64,000 bases of DNA from Streptomyces sp. SLBN-31 (GCF_006715395.1 NZ_VFNC01000002.1:1302001-1366000); one strand, 5' to 3'; shown: positions 8,776 through 17,156, numbered from the stretch's first letter. The notes: a model not told the origin generated them from the sequence alone. Translations and numbers: made by a program.

Positions 8776-9234
8776 ATGACCACCCCCGATCCCGACGGCC
8801 TGCTCGCCGAGCAGCTGCTGCGCTTCACCCGCCGGGTCCACCGCATCCAGAAGCGGCACATCGAGCAGTGCGGCATGGGCGTCACCCCGGCCCAGTCCCG
8901 GCTGCTGCGCACCCTGGCGCACTACAGCGCACCACCGCGCATGGCCGACCTCGCCGAGCGCCTGGAGGTGGTCCCGCGCGCGGTGACATCCCTGGTCGAC
9001 GGCCTCGAGGCGAGCGGCAAGGTGCGCCGGGTGCCGGACCCCACGAATCGCCGGGTGATCCGGATCGAGCTCACGGACGACGGCCGCAAGGCGCTGCGCG
9101 AACTGCGGGGCGCGCGGAGGTCGGCCGCGCAGGAGATCCTCGCGCCCCTGACGGAGGAGCAGCGCGAGGTGCTGGGCGAGTTGCTGAACATGCTGGTGGA
9201 CGGGGCGGCGGAGGGGGGCGGGCACTGCGGGTAG
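8776..9234 (+). CDS. MarR family transcriptional regulator
   Basis: A 152-residue winged-helix regulator. The N-terminal dimerisation helix is followed by TPAQSRLLRTL, the recognition region MADLAERLEVVPRAVTSLVD, and the wing RVPDPTNRRVIRIELTDDG, which is close to the MarR consensus. MarR proteins usually repress a neighbouring transporter until a phenolic or other ligand binds. The divergent ABC exporter and the inverted repeat between the genes fit this. No good ribosome site precedes ATG 8776, so translation may depend on a very short leader. The last residues are glycine-rich and probably disordered. Confidence 0.9.
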   Translation: MTTPDPDGLLAEQLLRFTRRVHRIQKRHIEQCGMGVTPAQSRLLRTLAHYSAPPRMADLAERLEVVPRAVTSLVDGLEASGKVRRVPDPTNRRVIRIELTDDGRKALRELRGARRSAAQEILAPLTEEQREVLGELLNMLVDGAAEGGGHCG

Positions 9235-9263
9235 CGGGCGGCTGCGGGTCGCCTCGTGGCTGG

Positions 9264-9335
9264 TCGCGCGGTTCCCCGCGCCCCTTTCAGGGACATGCAG
9301 TGGTCCCACCTCTAGGGGCGCGGGGAACCGCGCGA
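9264..9335. terminator. Perfect 22-bp inverted repeat, bidirectional terminator-like
   Basis: Two perfect 22-base arms at 9264-9285 and 9314-9335 are separated by 28 bases. Each arm is built around GCGCGGTTCCCCGCGCC or its complement. The element sits between the convergent marR and PNGase A-like genes. Very similar GGGGCGCGGGGAAC hairpins recur in many Streptomyces intergenic regions. It has no T-tract, as is common for actinobacterial terminators. Confidence 0.7.
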
Positions 9336-9381
9336 TCAACCCCCACGCACCCGCAGCCGACGCTCCCGCCCCGCACTGGCC

Positions 9382-10974
9382 TCAACAGTCGTTCCGGTCC
9401 TCCGTCAGCACCCCCTGGACGGCCGTGAGGGTGCGGTCGTAGCAGCCGCCGACCCCGTACAGCCGATACCGCTCGCTCGTCGTGCCGACGGCATGGCGCT
9501 GGTCGCGCGGCACGTTCAGTGTCCAGGCGGCGTCGCCGGACACGGTGTCGTCGAGACGCGACCAGATGGTCCGCCGGCCGCCGACCGCCCCCGCGACCAC
9601 GGCCCGGTCACCGAGCGACAGCACGGTACGCAGCCGGTCGTTGGCGCCGATCGTGATCGAGCCGTCCATGGTGTACGTCCGGTGCGTGGCCGTCGTGCGG
9701 GCCGGGCCCCGGCCGTCGACGGTGACCGACTCGTCGTCCGTCCATGTGGCGTCGAGCGAGTCCGTGTTCTCGCCGTCGGTCCACACGTGCTCGGAGGTGT
9801 TCGCGAGCGAGCGGCTGACGGTCGTCGTCACCCGGCCGTGAGAGGTGTCCAGATAGCCGGCCACGGTCAGCCGGTGACCGGCGTCGGTGTCCACTCGCTC
9901 CGGCGAACCGGCCGTATAAGTGGAGGAGTTGGCGAGGTCGCCGACCTTGTGCACGGTCAACTTGCCGGTCACGTGGGAGCTTTTCGCGTCCTGCCACACC
10001 AACACGTCGACCGGCGCGCTCCAGCCGCTCTGCCCCTCGGGCACGCCGACGACCCAGACGTCGACGCGGTGCGGCCGGCCGTCGTTCAGGAGCCCGGCGA
10101 AGGGCGTGAGGTCGTACTCGATCGGCTTGACGTCGAAGGCACGTGGGCCCGGAACGACGTACCAGAGGAAGGGATTCGACCAGCCGCCGGTCCACACGTG
10201 CGGGAACGGCGCGGCGATTCCGGCCAGTTGCCCGTCCACCTTGATCTGGACCTCACGGTAGGGCCCGCCGTCGGCCTGGCAGGAGTACGGCGCCTTGTCC
10301 GGCACCGCCAGATACCAGAACTCCTCGCAGCCGCCGCCCGATCCGGTGGCGTACACCTCGGCGACGATGCGTTCGCTGTTGCGCGGGGTGGTGAGGGTGT
10401 TGTCCTGCCCGAGGGTGAGGACGCGGTCCGGGACGGCGGCCGGTTTCCCGGCGTAGAAGGTCAGGGTGACGTTGACATCGATCACGCCGGTGTAGGTGTC
10501 GTCGACGACGTTCCCGATGAGCATCTCGACGTCCTGCGGGCGGCGGAAGGTGTCGCTGTAGCGCGTGACGTCCTTCTCGACGGACCAGGCGATGCCGTCG
10601 GGTGAGGGCTCGGGCGTCGAGGTGCGCAGGATCTCTACCCCGCCGACGTGCAGATAGCCGAGCCGGTCGTACTGCCGGCCCTTGACCTTGCCGTCGAGGC
10701 GCAGCACCACCTTGCTCCAGCGGTCGCCGCAGCCCTTCGGCGGGGAGTACGTGCCCCGGTACGGGGTGAAGTCCCGGAACTGCGTCTCGGCCAGGGTGAC
10801 TTGGCAGGACGTGCCGGACGGCTTCCCGACGGGCGGCGCCGCGGTCACCGGGTCGTGCCAGTCGGTGCCGAACTCGGCGGGGACGTCGGCGGACTGCGCC
10901 GGAGCGGCCCCGAGGACGGTGCTCGCCAGGAGGATCGCTCCGGCAAGCATGGACATGACGATCCGTCTCTTCAT
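9382..10974 (-). CDS. Secreted peptide-N4-asparagine amidase A (PNGase A)-like protein
   Basis: A 530-residue exported protein. The signal peptide (MKRRIVMSMLAGAILLAS... ending near APAQSA) is followed by the PNGase A fold. Diagnostic blocks are EEFWYLAVP, GGPYREVQIKVDG, HVWTGGWSNPFLWYVV and YDLTPFAGLLNDG, all typical of PF12222. Plant and fungal PNGase A cleave the amide bond between asparagine and N-glycans, including core-fucosylated ones. The bacterial members are poorly characterised, so the reaction is inferred from family. ATG 10974 gives the cleanest signal peptide. A GTG at 11001 is in frame, with GGAGG about 15 bases before it. The gene stands alone, convergent with marR. Confidence 0.82.
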   Translation of the reverse strand: MKRRIVMSMLAGAILLASTVLGAAPAQSADVPAEFGTDWHDPVTAAPPVGKPSGTSCQVTLAETQFRDFTPYRGTYSPPKGCGDRWSKVVLRLDGKVKGRQYDRLGYLHVGGVEILRTSTPEPSPDGIAWSVEKDVTRYSDTFRRPQDVEMLIGNVVDDTYTGVIDVNVTLTFYAGKPAAVPDRVLTLGQDNTLTTPRNSERIVAEVYATGSGGGCEEFWYLAVPDKAPYSCQADGGPYREVQIKVDGQLAGIAAPFPHVWTGGWSNPFLWYVVPGPRAFDVKPIEYDLTPFAGLLNDGRPHRVDVWVVGVPEGQSGWSAPVDVLVWQDAKSSHVTGKLTVHKVGDLANSSTYTAGSPERVDTDAGHRLTVAGYLDTSHGRVTTTVSRSLANTSEHVWTDGENTDSLDATWTDDESVTVDGRGPARTTATHRTYTMDGSITIGANDRLRTVLSLGDRAVVAGAVGGRRTIWSRLDDTVSGDAAWTLNVPRDQRHAVGTTSERYRLYGVGGCYDRTLTAVQGVLTEDRNDC

Positions 10975-11031
10975 GGCCGGTGTTCTACGGCGAGTCGGCA
11001 CCGCGTGGCAATGACGCCTCCGGCGCGGAGA

Positions 11032-11763
11032 CTAGCTTTCCAGGTCGGCTCTGTCCCCCATCACCACCACCGGGTGCCGGTCCGGGTCCAGCGTGCGCAG
11101 CAGGTACTCCATCGCCGGCCTGGACAGGCTGACGCAGGCGGAGGTGCCGCTGCCGTGGTCCATGTGCAGCCAGATGCCGCCGCCCTTGGACTCGCCCTCG
11201 GGCCGGGCCGGGTCGTTGGGCGGGGTGCCCTTGACTCGGTTGTAGTCGATGGCGATGACGTAGTCGAAGTCGTGCCAGTGCGACTCGGCCCACCAGCGCG
11301 GGGCCGCGAAGGACGCGTCCCGCGTGTACGGCAGCCGGGCCCCGGGGTCCGGCAGGACGCCGCCGGCGTCGGTGAGGGTGAACACGCCGACGGGGCTGCG
11401 CCGGTCGCCCTCGTGGTGGTCGGCCGTCCAGCCCTTCTTGCCGTTGTGCGCCGGCCAACTGCGCGTCTCCTGCCAGGCCGAGCCGCGTTTCGTGTACAGG
11501 ACGACCTTCGAGTCGGGCGCGTCCCTGCCCTCGCCGTAGACGGCGACGACCTGTCCGGTGTCGGCGGGAATGCGCCGTCCCAGCCGCTCGCCGACGCCCG
11601 GGATGCCGCGGTGCGCGGGGGTGTCGGCCGCTTTTCCGGCGGCGCCGGTCCGTCCGGTCCGTTGCGGGGGCCGGCCGTGGCGGGCGTCGCCGCATGCCGC
11701 CAGTGCGGCGAGAAGTGTCCCCGTGGCCACCAACGCGATCGCCGCGCGCGGCGCACCGTTCAT
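11032..11763 (-). CDS. L,D-transpeptidase family lipoprotein
   Basis: A 243-residue exported protein. A short basic N-terminus and hydrophobic run end in LAALAACG, a lipobox, so it is probably lipid-anchored at residue 20 or so. The C-terminal half is a YkuD-like L,D-transpeptidase domain: RRSPVGVFTLTDAGG near the middle, and HMDHGSGTSACVSL containing the catalytic histidine and cysteine. Such enzymes form 3-3 peptidoglycan cross-links or attach proteins to the wall. The spacing of the catalytic motif differs somewhat from the classical SHGC pattern, so hydrolase-like activity is possible. ATG 11763 has GGGG eight bases upstream; ATG 11769 is an alternative. Confidence 0.8.
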   Translation of the reverse strand: MNGAPRAAIALVATGTLLAALAACGDARHGRPPQRTGRTGAAGKAADTPAHRGIPGVGERLGRRIPADTGQVVAVYGEGRDAPDSKVVLYTKRGSAWQETRSWPAHNGKKGWTADHHEGDRRSPVGVFTLTDAGGVLPDPGARLPYTRDASFAAPRWWAESHWHDFDYVIAIDYNRVKGTPPNDPARPEGESKGGGIWLHMDHGSGTSACVSLSRPAMEYLLRTLDPDRHPVVVMGDRADLES

Positions 11764-11901
11764 TCGCATCGCCCCATTTTGTACGGCGGCGGGGAAAACC
11801 GTTTGCCATTGACCACGCTGCGAGGCGAACCTGTCACGGTTTGCTGCCGCCGAACGCGGTTTCCACCCACCCTTGACACGAGCCACTGGGACGCAGTCGT
11901 C

Positions 11902-13698
11902 ATGCAGATCCAAGACCTTCCGTATCCCGATCCGGGTGTGCCGGACACGCGCTCGGGTCCCCGGTTCCTGTGGTGGCTGGGCCGCAACCAACTGGGCGGC
12001 CAGTTCAAGTCCCTGGCCTGGGGGCTGCTGCACTTCGTGGCCGTCTCCGCGCTGCCGTTCTGCGTGGGCCTCGCCGTACAGGCCGTGGTCGACCGCTCCG
12101 GCCGCCGACTGGCCCTGACCGGCGCTCTGTTGCTGCTCGTCGGCGTGTGCGTCGCGGTGGGCGACACCTTCCTGCACCGCGCCGCCGTCACCAACTGGAT
12201 CACGGCCGCCGCCCGCGTCCAGCAGCTGCTCGCCCGCAAGGCCGCCGTGCTCGGCTCGGCCCTGACCCGGCGGGTGGCGGCCGGTGAGGTCGTGGCCGTG
12301 TCCACCGGTGACGTCGAGAAGATCGGCTGGTTCGTGGAGGCCGTCTCCCGGTTCACCGCGGCGGCCACGACCGTTGTCCTCGTCTGCGTGGCCCTGCTGG
12401 TCTACCAGCCCACCCTCGGCGCGGTGGTCGCCCTCGGCCTGCCCCTGCTGGCGGTGGCGGTGCTGCCGCTGCTGCCCCGCGCCACCCGTCGGGCCGACGT
12501 CCAGCGCGAGAAGGCCGGACGGGCCACGGAACTCGCCTCGGACACCGTCGCAGGCCTGCGCGTGCTGCGCGGCATCGGCGGCGAGGAACTCTTCCTCGAC
12601 CGCTACCGCCGTGCCTCCCAGGAAGTCCGCCACGCCGCCGTGCGCAGCGCCCGCATGTGGTCCCTGATCTCCGCGATCCAGGTCCTGCTGCCGGGTCTGC
12701 TGCTGATCGCCGTCGTCTGGTACGGCGTCCATCTGGCCCGGCAGGGCCGGATCACCATCGGCGAACTGGTCACCGTCTACAGCTCGGTGATGGTCCTGAC
12801 CTATCCGCTGCGCCACTTCGAGGAGATCGCGATGGCGTACTCCTTCTCCCGGCCGTCGGCCAAGCGGGCGGCACGTGTGCTGTCGCTCGAGCGGGCCACG
12901 GACACGGGGGGCGCACGGCAGGGCGACGCACCGGCAGGCGACCTGTACGACCCCGCGACCGGTCTGCTGGCCCCGGCCGGCCGGCTCACCGCGGTGGTGT
13001 GCGGCGACCCGGACGCGGCGGGACTGCTCGCCGAACGGCTGGGCGGACACCCCGCCGAGCCGGGCACGTCGGTGCTGCTGGACGGGGTGCCCCTCGACGA
13101 ACTGCCCCTGGACACCGCCCGCGCGACCGTGCTGGTCCAGGACAAGGACCCGGTACTGCTGTCCGGTTCGCTGCGCGAGCTGCTGGACGTGCCCGCCTCC
13201 GGTGCCGTCAGCGCGCGGGACGCGCTGGCGGCCGCCCAGTGCGCGGACGTGCTGGAGGCCCTGGCGCAGGGGTCGTTGAACGCCGAGGACCCGATGGACA
13301 TCCGGATCACCGAACGCGGACGATCCCTGTCCGGCGGGCAGCGCCAGCGGCTCGCCCTGGCCCGTTCGCTGGTCACGGACCCCGAGGTGCTGGTCCTGGA
13401 CGAGCCGACCTCGGCCGTGGACTCGCACACCGAGGCGCGGATCGCGGAGGGACTGCGCGCCCTGCGGCAGGGGCGTACGACGGTGGTCTTCACCTCCTCC
13501 CCGCTGCTGCTGGACCGCACGGAACGGGTCGTGCTCGTGCACGAGGGCGAGGTCGCGGCGATCGGCCTGCACCGCGAACTGGTGCACACCGAACCCCGGT
13601 ACCGGGCCGTCGTGACCCGCGAGACCGAGGAAGAGGCCGCCCTGAACGGCGCGCTCGAGGAACTGAACGCACTGGAAGAGATCGAGGAGACAGCATGA
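11902..13698 (+). CDS. ABC exporter half A, degenerate Walker A
   Basis: A 598-residue permease-ATPase protein. The membrane domain covers about residues 20-320. In the ATPase, the Walker A site reads VCGDPDAAGLL near residue 366, so the glycine-rich loop and its lysine are gone, and the H-loop histidine is replaced (FTSSPLLL near 530). The signature LSGGQRQRLALAR (near 476) and Walker B VLVLDEPTSAVD are intact. This is the pattern of one half of a heterodimeric exporter. The partner gene overlaps by four bases (ATGA), so the two are translationally coupled. A TTGACA lies at 11873-11878. The substrate is unknown; such pairs often export peptides, lipids or drugs. Confidence 0.9.
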   Translation: MQIQDLPYPDPGVPDTRSGPRFLWWLGRNQLGGQFKSLAWGLLHFVAVSALPFCVGLAVQAVVDRSGRRLALTGALLLLVGVCVAVGDTFLHRAAVTNWITAAARVQQLLARKAAVLGSALTRRVAAGEVVAVSTGDVEKIGWFVEAVSRFTAAATTVVLVCVALLVYQPTLGAVVALGLPLLAVAVLPLLPRATRRADVQREKAGRATELASDTVAGLRVLRGIGGEELFLDRYRRASQEVRHAAVRSARMWSLISAIQVLLPGLLLIAVVWYGVHLARQGRITIGELVTVYSSVMVLTYPLRHFEEIAMAYSFSRPSAKRAARVLSLERATDTGGARQGDAPAGDLYDPATGLLAPAGRLTAVVCGDPDAAGLLAERLGGHPAEPGTSVLLDGVPLDELPLDTARATVLVQDKDPVLLSGSLRELLDVPASGAVSARDALAAAQCADVLEALAQGSLNAEDPMDIRITERGRSLSGGQRQRLALARSLVTDPEVLVLDEPTSAVDSHTEARIAEGLRALRQGRTTVVFTSSPLLLDRTERVVLVHEGEVAAIGLHRELVHTEPRYRAVVTRETEEEAALNGALEELNALEEIEETA

Positions 13699-15476
13699 TC
13701 GGCGTGGCGCCACCGGCCTACGATCCGGCGGCCCCGACCACCGCGAACACCCTGCCCGTCGGCGCCCCGGCGACCGTACGCGCCTACGTGGCCGAGCTGT
13801 TCCGCCGGCACCGCCGTGCCTTCCTTGTCCTGATCGCCGTCAACACGGCGTCCGTCCTCGCTTCGCTGGCGGGCCCGTGGCTGCTCGGCGACCTCGTCGA
13901 GCGGGTGTCGGACGGCGCCCGGGAACTCCATCTCCCCCTCACCGTCTCGCTGTTCGTGCTGTCGCTCGCCGTGCAGGCCGTCTTCGTGCGGCAGGTGCGG
14001 CTGCGGGGGGCGATGCTCGGTGAGCGGATGCTGGCCGACCTGCGCGAGGACTTCCTGGTGCGGTCCGTCGGGCTGCCGCCGGGTGTCCTGGAACGGGCCG
14101 GCACGGGCGACCTGCTCTCCCGCATCACCACCGACATCGACCGGCTGGCCAACGCGATGCGCGAGGCCGTGCCGCAGTTGGCGATCGGCGTGGTGTGGGC
14201 GGTGCTGCTGCTCGGCGGTCTCGTCGTCACCGTGCCTCCGTTGGCGCCCGCCGTACTGGTCGCCGTCCCGCTGCTGGTGATCGGCTGCCGCTGGTACTAC
14301 AAGCGGGCTCCCCACGGCTACCGCTCGGAGGCCGCCGGCTACGCCGCGGTGGCCGCCGCCCTCACCGAGACGGTCGACGCCGGCCGCACGGTCGAGGCCC
14401 ATCGCCTGGGCGACCGCCGGATCGAGCTGTCGGACCGGCGGGTGCGCGAGTGGACCGCCTGGGAGCGCTACACCCTGTGGCTGCGGTCGGTGCTCTTCCC
14501 AGTCATCAACCTCACCCATGTGACGGTCCTCGCCTCGGTCCTGATGATCGGCGGCTGGTTCGTCCTACGGGGCTGGATCGGCGTCGGCCAGCTGACCACG
14601 GGCGCGCTGATCGCGCAGATGCTCGTCGACCCGGTGAACCTCATCCTGCGCTGGTACGACGAACTCCAGGTCGCCCAGGTCTCGCTGGCCCGCCTCGTCG
14701 GGGTCCGGGACATCGAACCGGACGCCGGGGAGGACGCGCTCTCCCCGGACGGGCGTGACCTCCACGCCGACCGGGTGCACTTCGGCTACCGCGAGGGCGT
14801 GGACGTGCTGCGCCAGGTGTCCCTGGACGTCGCTCCCGGCACCCGGCTGGCGCTGGTCGGCCCCTCGGGCGCCGGCAAGTCCACCCTGGGCAGGCTGCTC
14901 GCCGGGATCTACGCCCCGCGGACCGGCCAGGTCGCCCTCGGCGGCGCGGAACTGTCCCGGATGCCCGCCGAACGCGTCCGCTCCCACGTGGCCCTCGTCA
15001 ACCAGGAGCACCACGTCTTCGTGGGCTCCCTGCGCGACAACCTCCTGCTCGCCCGGACCGACGCCGACGACGCCGAGCTGTGGGCGGCGCTGGGCGCGGT
15101 CGACGCGGACGGCTGGGCCGGGGCGCTGGACGACGGTCTGGACACCGAGGTCGGCTCCGGCGGCCTCGCGCTCACCCCGGCCCAGGCCCAGCAGATCGCG
15201 CTGGCCCGCCTCGTACTGGCGGACCCGCACACGCTGGTCCTGGACGAGGCGACGTCCCTGCTGGACCCGCGTGCGGCCCGGCATCTGGAGCGCTCCCTCG
15301 CCCGCGTCCTGGACGGGCGCACGGTGGTCGCCATCGCCCACCGCCTGCACACCGCGCACGACGCGGACGTGATCGCCGTGGTCGAGAACGGCCGGATCAG
15401 CGAGCTCGGCAGCCACGACGAGCTGGTCGCCGCCGAGGGCGCCTACGCGGCGCTGTGGCGGTCCTGGCACGGGTGA
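13695..15476 (+). CDS. ABC exporter half B, degenerate signature motif
   Basis: A 593-residue permease-ATPase protein, coupled to half A through an ATGA overlap. Walker A GPSGAGKST (near residue 390), Walker B TLVLDEATS and H-loop IAHRLHT are intact. The ABC signature that should read LSGGQ has become LTPAQAQQIALAR near residue 492. Together with half A this leaves one complete composite ATP site (Walker A of B with signature of A) and one dead site. Heterodimeric exporters such as TM287/288 or BmrCD show the same asymmetry. It is followed by a long repeat-rich noncoding region. Confidence 0.9.
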   Translation: MIGVAPPAYDPAAPTTANTLPVGAPATVRAYVAELFRRHRRAFLVLIAVNTASVLASLAGPWLLGDLVERVSDGARELHLPLTVSLFVLSLAVQAVFVRQVRLRGAMLGERMLADLREDFLVRSVGLPPGVLERAGTGDLLSRITTDIDRLANAMREAVPQLAIGVVWAVLLLGGLVVTVPPLAPAVLVAVPLLVIGCRWYYKRAPHGYRSEAAGYAAVAAALTETVDAGRTVEAHRLGDRRIELSDRRVREWTAWERYTLWLRSVLFPVINLTHVTVLASVLMIGGWFVLRGWIGVGQLTTGALIAQMLVDPVNLILRWYDELQVAQVSLARLVGVRDIEPDAGEDALSPDGRDLHADRVHFGYREGVDVLRQVSLDVAPGTRLALVGPSGAGKSTLGRLLAGIYAPRTGQVALGGAELSRMPAERVRSHVALVNQEHHVFVGSLRDNLLLARTDADDAELWAALGAVDADGWAGALDDGLDTEVGSGGLALTPAQAQQIALARLVLADPHTLVLDEATSLLDPRAARHLERSLARVLDGRTVVAIAHRLHTAHDADVIAVVENGRISELGSHDELVAAEGAYAALWRSWHG

Positions 15477-15487
15477 GACCCGGGCGG

Positions 15488-15960
15488 GGGGCTGCTGGGC
15501 GGAGCGTCGCGGGGCGGGGGCCCGCCGGGCGGAGCGTCGTGGGATGGGGGGCGGGCCCGCCGGGCGGAGCGTCGTGGGATGGGGGGCGGGCCCGCCGGGC
15601 GGAGCGTCGTGGGATGGGGGCCCGCCGGGCGGGATGCGGCCACGGGGTGGGAGCCCGCGGGGCGGGGGCTCGCCGGGCGGGGGCTCGCCGGGCGGAGCGT
15701 CGCGGGATGGGGGCCCACCGGGCGGGATGCGGCCACGGGGTGGGAGCCCGCGGGGCGGGGGCTCGCCGGGCGGAGCGTCGCGGGATGGGGGCCCGCCGGG
15801 CGGGATGCGGTCACGGGGTGGGAGCCCGCGGGGCGGGGGTCGCGGAGCGGGAGTCCGCCGGGCTGGGGTCGCGGAGCGGGAGTCCGCCGGGCTGGGGTCG
15901 CGGAGCGGGAGTCCGCCGGGCTGGGGTCGCGGAGCGGGAGTCCGCCGGACGGAAGACCGA
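15488..15960. repeat. G-rich tandem-repeat block, three unit types
   Basis: About 470 bases downstream of the ABC pair consist of related tandem repeats of very high GC content. GGAGCGTCG recurs at 15501, 15531, 15566, 15601, 15694 and 15772, giving spacings of 30, 35, 35, 93 and 78. The 93-base unit is the 78-base unit with a 15-base internal duplication (GGGCTCGCCGGGCGG). From 15840 a different unit of exactly 29 bases, beginning TCGCGGAGCGGGAGTCCGCC, occurs four times (15840, 15869, 15898, 15927). Spacings of 29 and 35 are not multiples of three, so this is not a coding repeat. The plus strand is rich in runs of three or more G. Confidence 0.85.
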
Positions 15961-16323
15961 GGGACGGGAGGTGCGGGGGCGGGAGACCGCCAGACGGTAG
16001 CCGCCGGACGGAGGGTCGCGGGGTGGGAGCCCGCCGGGCGGGGGCCACCGGACGGGGGGCGCGGGGCGGGGGCCGTTGGGGGGTGGGGCCGCCGCGAGGG
16101 CGCTGGAGGTGCCGAGCCGGCCCGGTGCCCGTGGTCCACGGCCCGCTCGGGCCGTGGCGTTGCGCGGTGCCGAGCGACAGTGGAAGTCTGGATACCGGCA
16201 CCGGCTCGGGGAACGCCCCGAGGACCTTGCGGTCCGCACGGGCACGGCCTGTGCTCCGCGCACCGGCGGCCCGACGCCGGGCCTGACCGGAACGGGCCCG
16301 TCCCCAGCACCTGGAGGTACCCC
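15961..16323. other. Noncoding region between repeat block and DUF5709 gene
   Basis: No convincing gene lies here. The first 120 bases are degraded continuations of the G-rich repeats. A strong hairpin at 16136-16157 (arms CCACGGCCCG and CGGGCCGTGG, two-base centre) could terminate transcripts from the ABC operon. The remainder should hold the promoter of the downstream gene; I cannot identify convincing -35 and -10 boxes. Confidence 0.5.
16136..16157. terminator. GC hairpin, terminator-like
   Basis: Perfect 10-base arms CCACGGCCCG / CGGGCCGTGG with two bases between them. In practice this is a nine-pair stem with a four-base loop. It lies downstream of the ABC exporter pair and the repeat block and has no T-tract. 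Confidence 0.5.
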
Positions 16324-16794
16324 GTGAACAGCGCCGAGGGATGGGGAGACGACGTCTACCAGCCCGACGGATCCGACCAGCGGGAGGACACCGGGCTGCT
16401 CGACTCCGAGGACACCCTGGAGTACGACGGTGTCGACGACCCCCTCGACCGGGGCTGGTCGCCGCCGGACCGCCCCTGGGCGGTGGAGCGTGCCGACGTG
16501 ACGGCGGCGGAGCGGCACCATGGGGAGACGCTGGAGGAGCGTCTCGCCGAGGAGCTCCCGGACTTCGTCGCGCCCGACGGAGACGGACTCGGCGATGTCG
16601 ACGGCACCGACGGGGAGCTGCTGGACAACGAGGTCGGTGCGGTGCGCTCCGGCCGGCTTGTGGCTCCCGACGAGGGGGCGCACGAGGACGAGGAGAGCGC
16701 CCTGATCGCCACCGACGTGGGCATCGACGGCGCCGCGGCCTCCGCAGAGGAGGCGGCCATGCACATCGTCGACGAGGATTCCCTCTACGGCTGA
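16324..16794 (+). CDS. DUF5709 domain-containing protein
   Basis: A 156-residue, very acidic, soluble protein recognised as the Streptomyces family DUF5709. The N-terminal GWGDDVYQPDGSD, central GWSPPDRPWAVE, and C-terminal RLVAPDEGAHEDEES and DVGIDGAAASAEEAAMHIV blocks are the usual conserved segments. Function is unknown; I see no enzymatic motif or membrane segment. GTG 16324 is preceded by GGAGGT with five-base spacing, so the start is secure despite a long open frame running back into the repeat block. The gene for ribosomal protein L31 type B follows after 36 bases and may be co-transcribed. Confidence 0.85.
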   Translation: MNSAEGWGDDVYQPDGSDQREDTGLLDSEDTLEYDGVDDPLDRGWSPPDRPWAVERADVTAAERHHGETLEERLAEELPDFVAPDGDGLGDVDGTDGELLDNEVGAVRSGRLVAPDEGAHEDEESALIATDVGIDGAAASAEEAAMHIVDEDSLYG

Positions 16795-16830
16795 CCTGTC
16801 CGCCGCCCCCACTGCGCACGAGGAGCACGT

Positions 16831-17103
16831 ATGCAGCAGGACAAGCACCCCGACTACCACTCGGTCGTCTTCCGGGACCGCGCCGCGGGCTACGCCTTCC
16901 TCACCCGGTCCACCGCCACCAGCGAACAGACCATCGACTGGGACGACGGCGAGACCTACCCGGTGGTGGACGTCGAGATCTCCTCGGAGAGCCACCCCTT
17001 CTACACCGGCAAGGCGCGAACCGTGGACTCGGAGGGCCGCATCGCCCAGTTCGAGCGGCGCTACGGCGGCGGGCCGGGCCAAGGCCAGGGCGGCGACGGC
17101 TGA
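16831..17103 (+). CDS. rpmE2: 50S ribosomal protein L31 type B
   Basis: A 90-residue protein matching type B L31: [44 protein letters not shown] and [12 protein letters not shown]. It lacks the CxxC zinc-binding cysteines of the standard L31. In actinobacteria such zinc-free copies replace the zinc-binding form when zinc is scarce and are normally repressed by Zur. The usual neighbours of that regulon (rpmG, rpmB, rpsN) are absent, and I see no obvious Zur box in the 36 bases upstream. Control may instead act at the promoter of the preceding DUF5709 gene. A GAGGAG ribosome site precedes ATG. Confidence 0.93.
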   Translation: MQQDKHPDYHSVVFRDRAAGYAFLTRSTATSEQTIDWDDGETYPVVDVEISSESHPFYTGKARTVDSEGRIAQFERRYGGGPGQGQGGDG

Positions 17104-17127
17104 GGCCCGCGACTCCGTCCGCCCCGT

Positions 17128-17150
17128 CGGCCCCTCACGGTGAGGGGCCG
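17128..17150. terminator. Bidirectional hairpin terminator after rpmE2
   Basis: Perfect 10-base arms CGGCCCCTCA / TGAGGGGCCG with a three-base loop, between the convergent rpmE2 and YdjM-like genes. Confidence 0.75.
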
Positions 17151-17156
17151 GCTGCC

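Noticed and set aside
15544..16323. Long open frames through the G-rich repeat block, including one continuous with the DUF5709 gene.
   Set aside because: Repeat periods of 29 and 35 bases break codon phase, the amino-acid output is Gly/Arg/Pro low complexity, and GTG 16324 has an excellent ribosome site.
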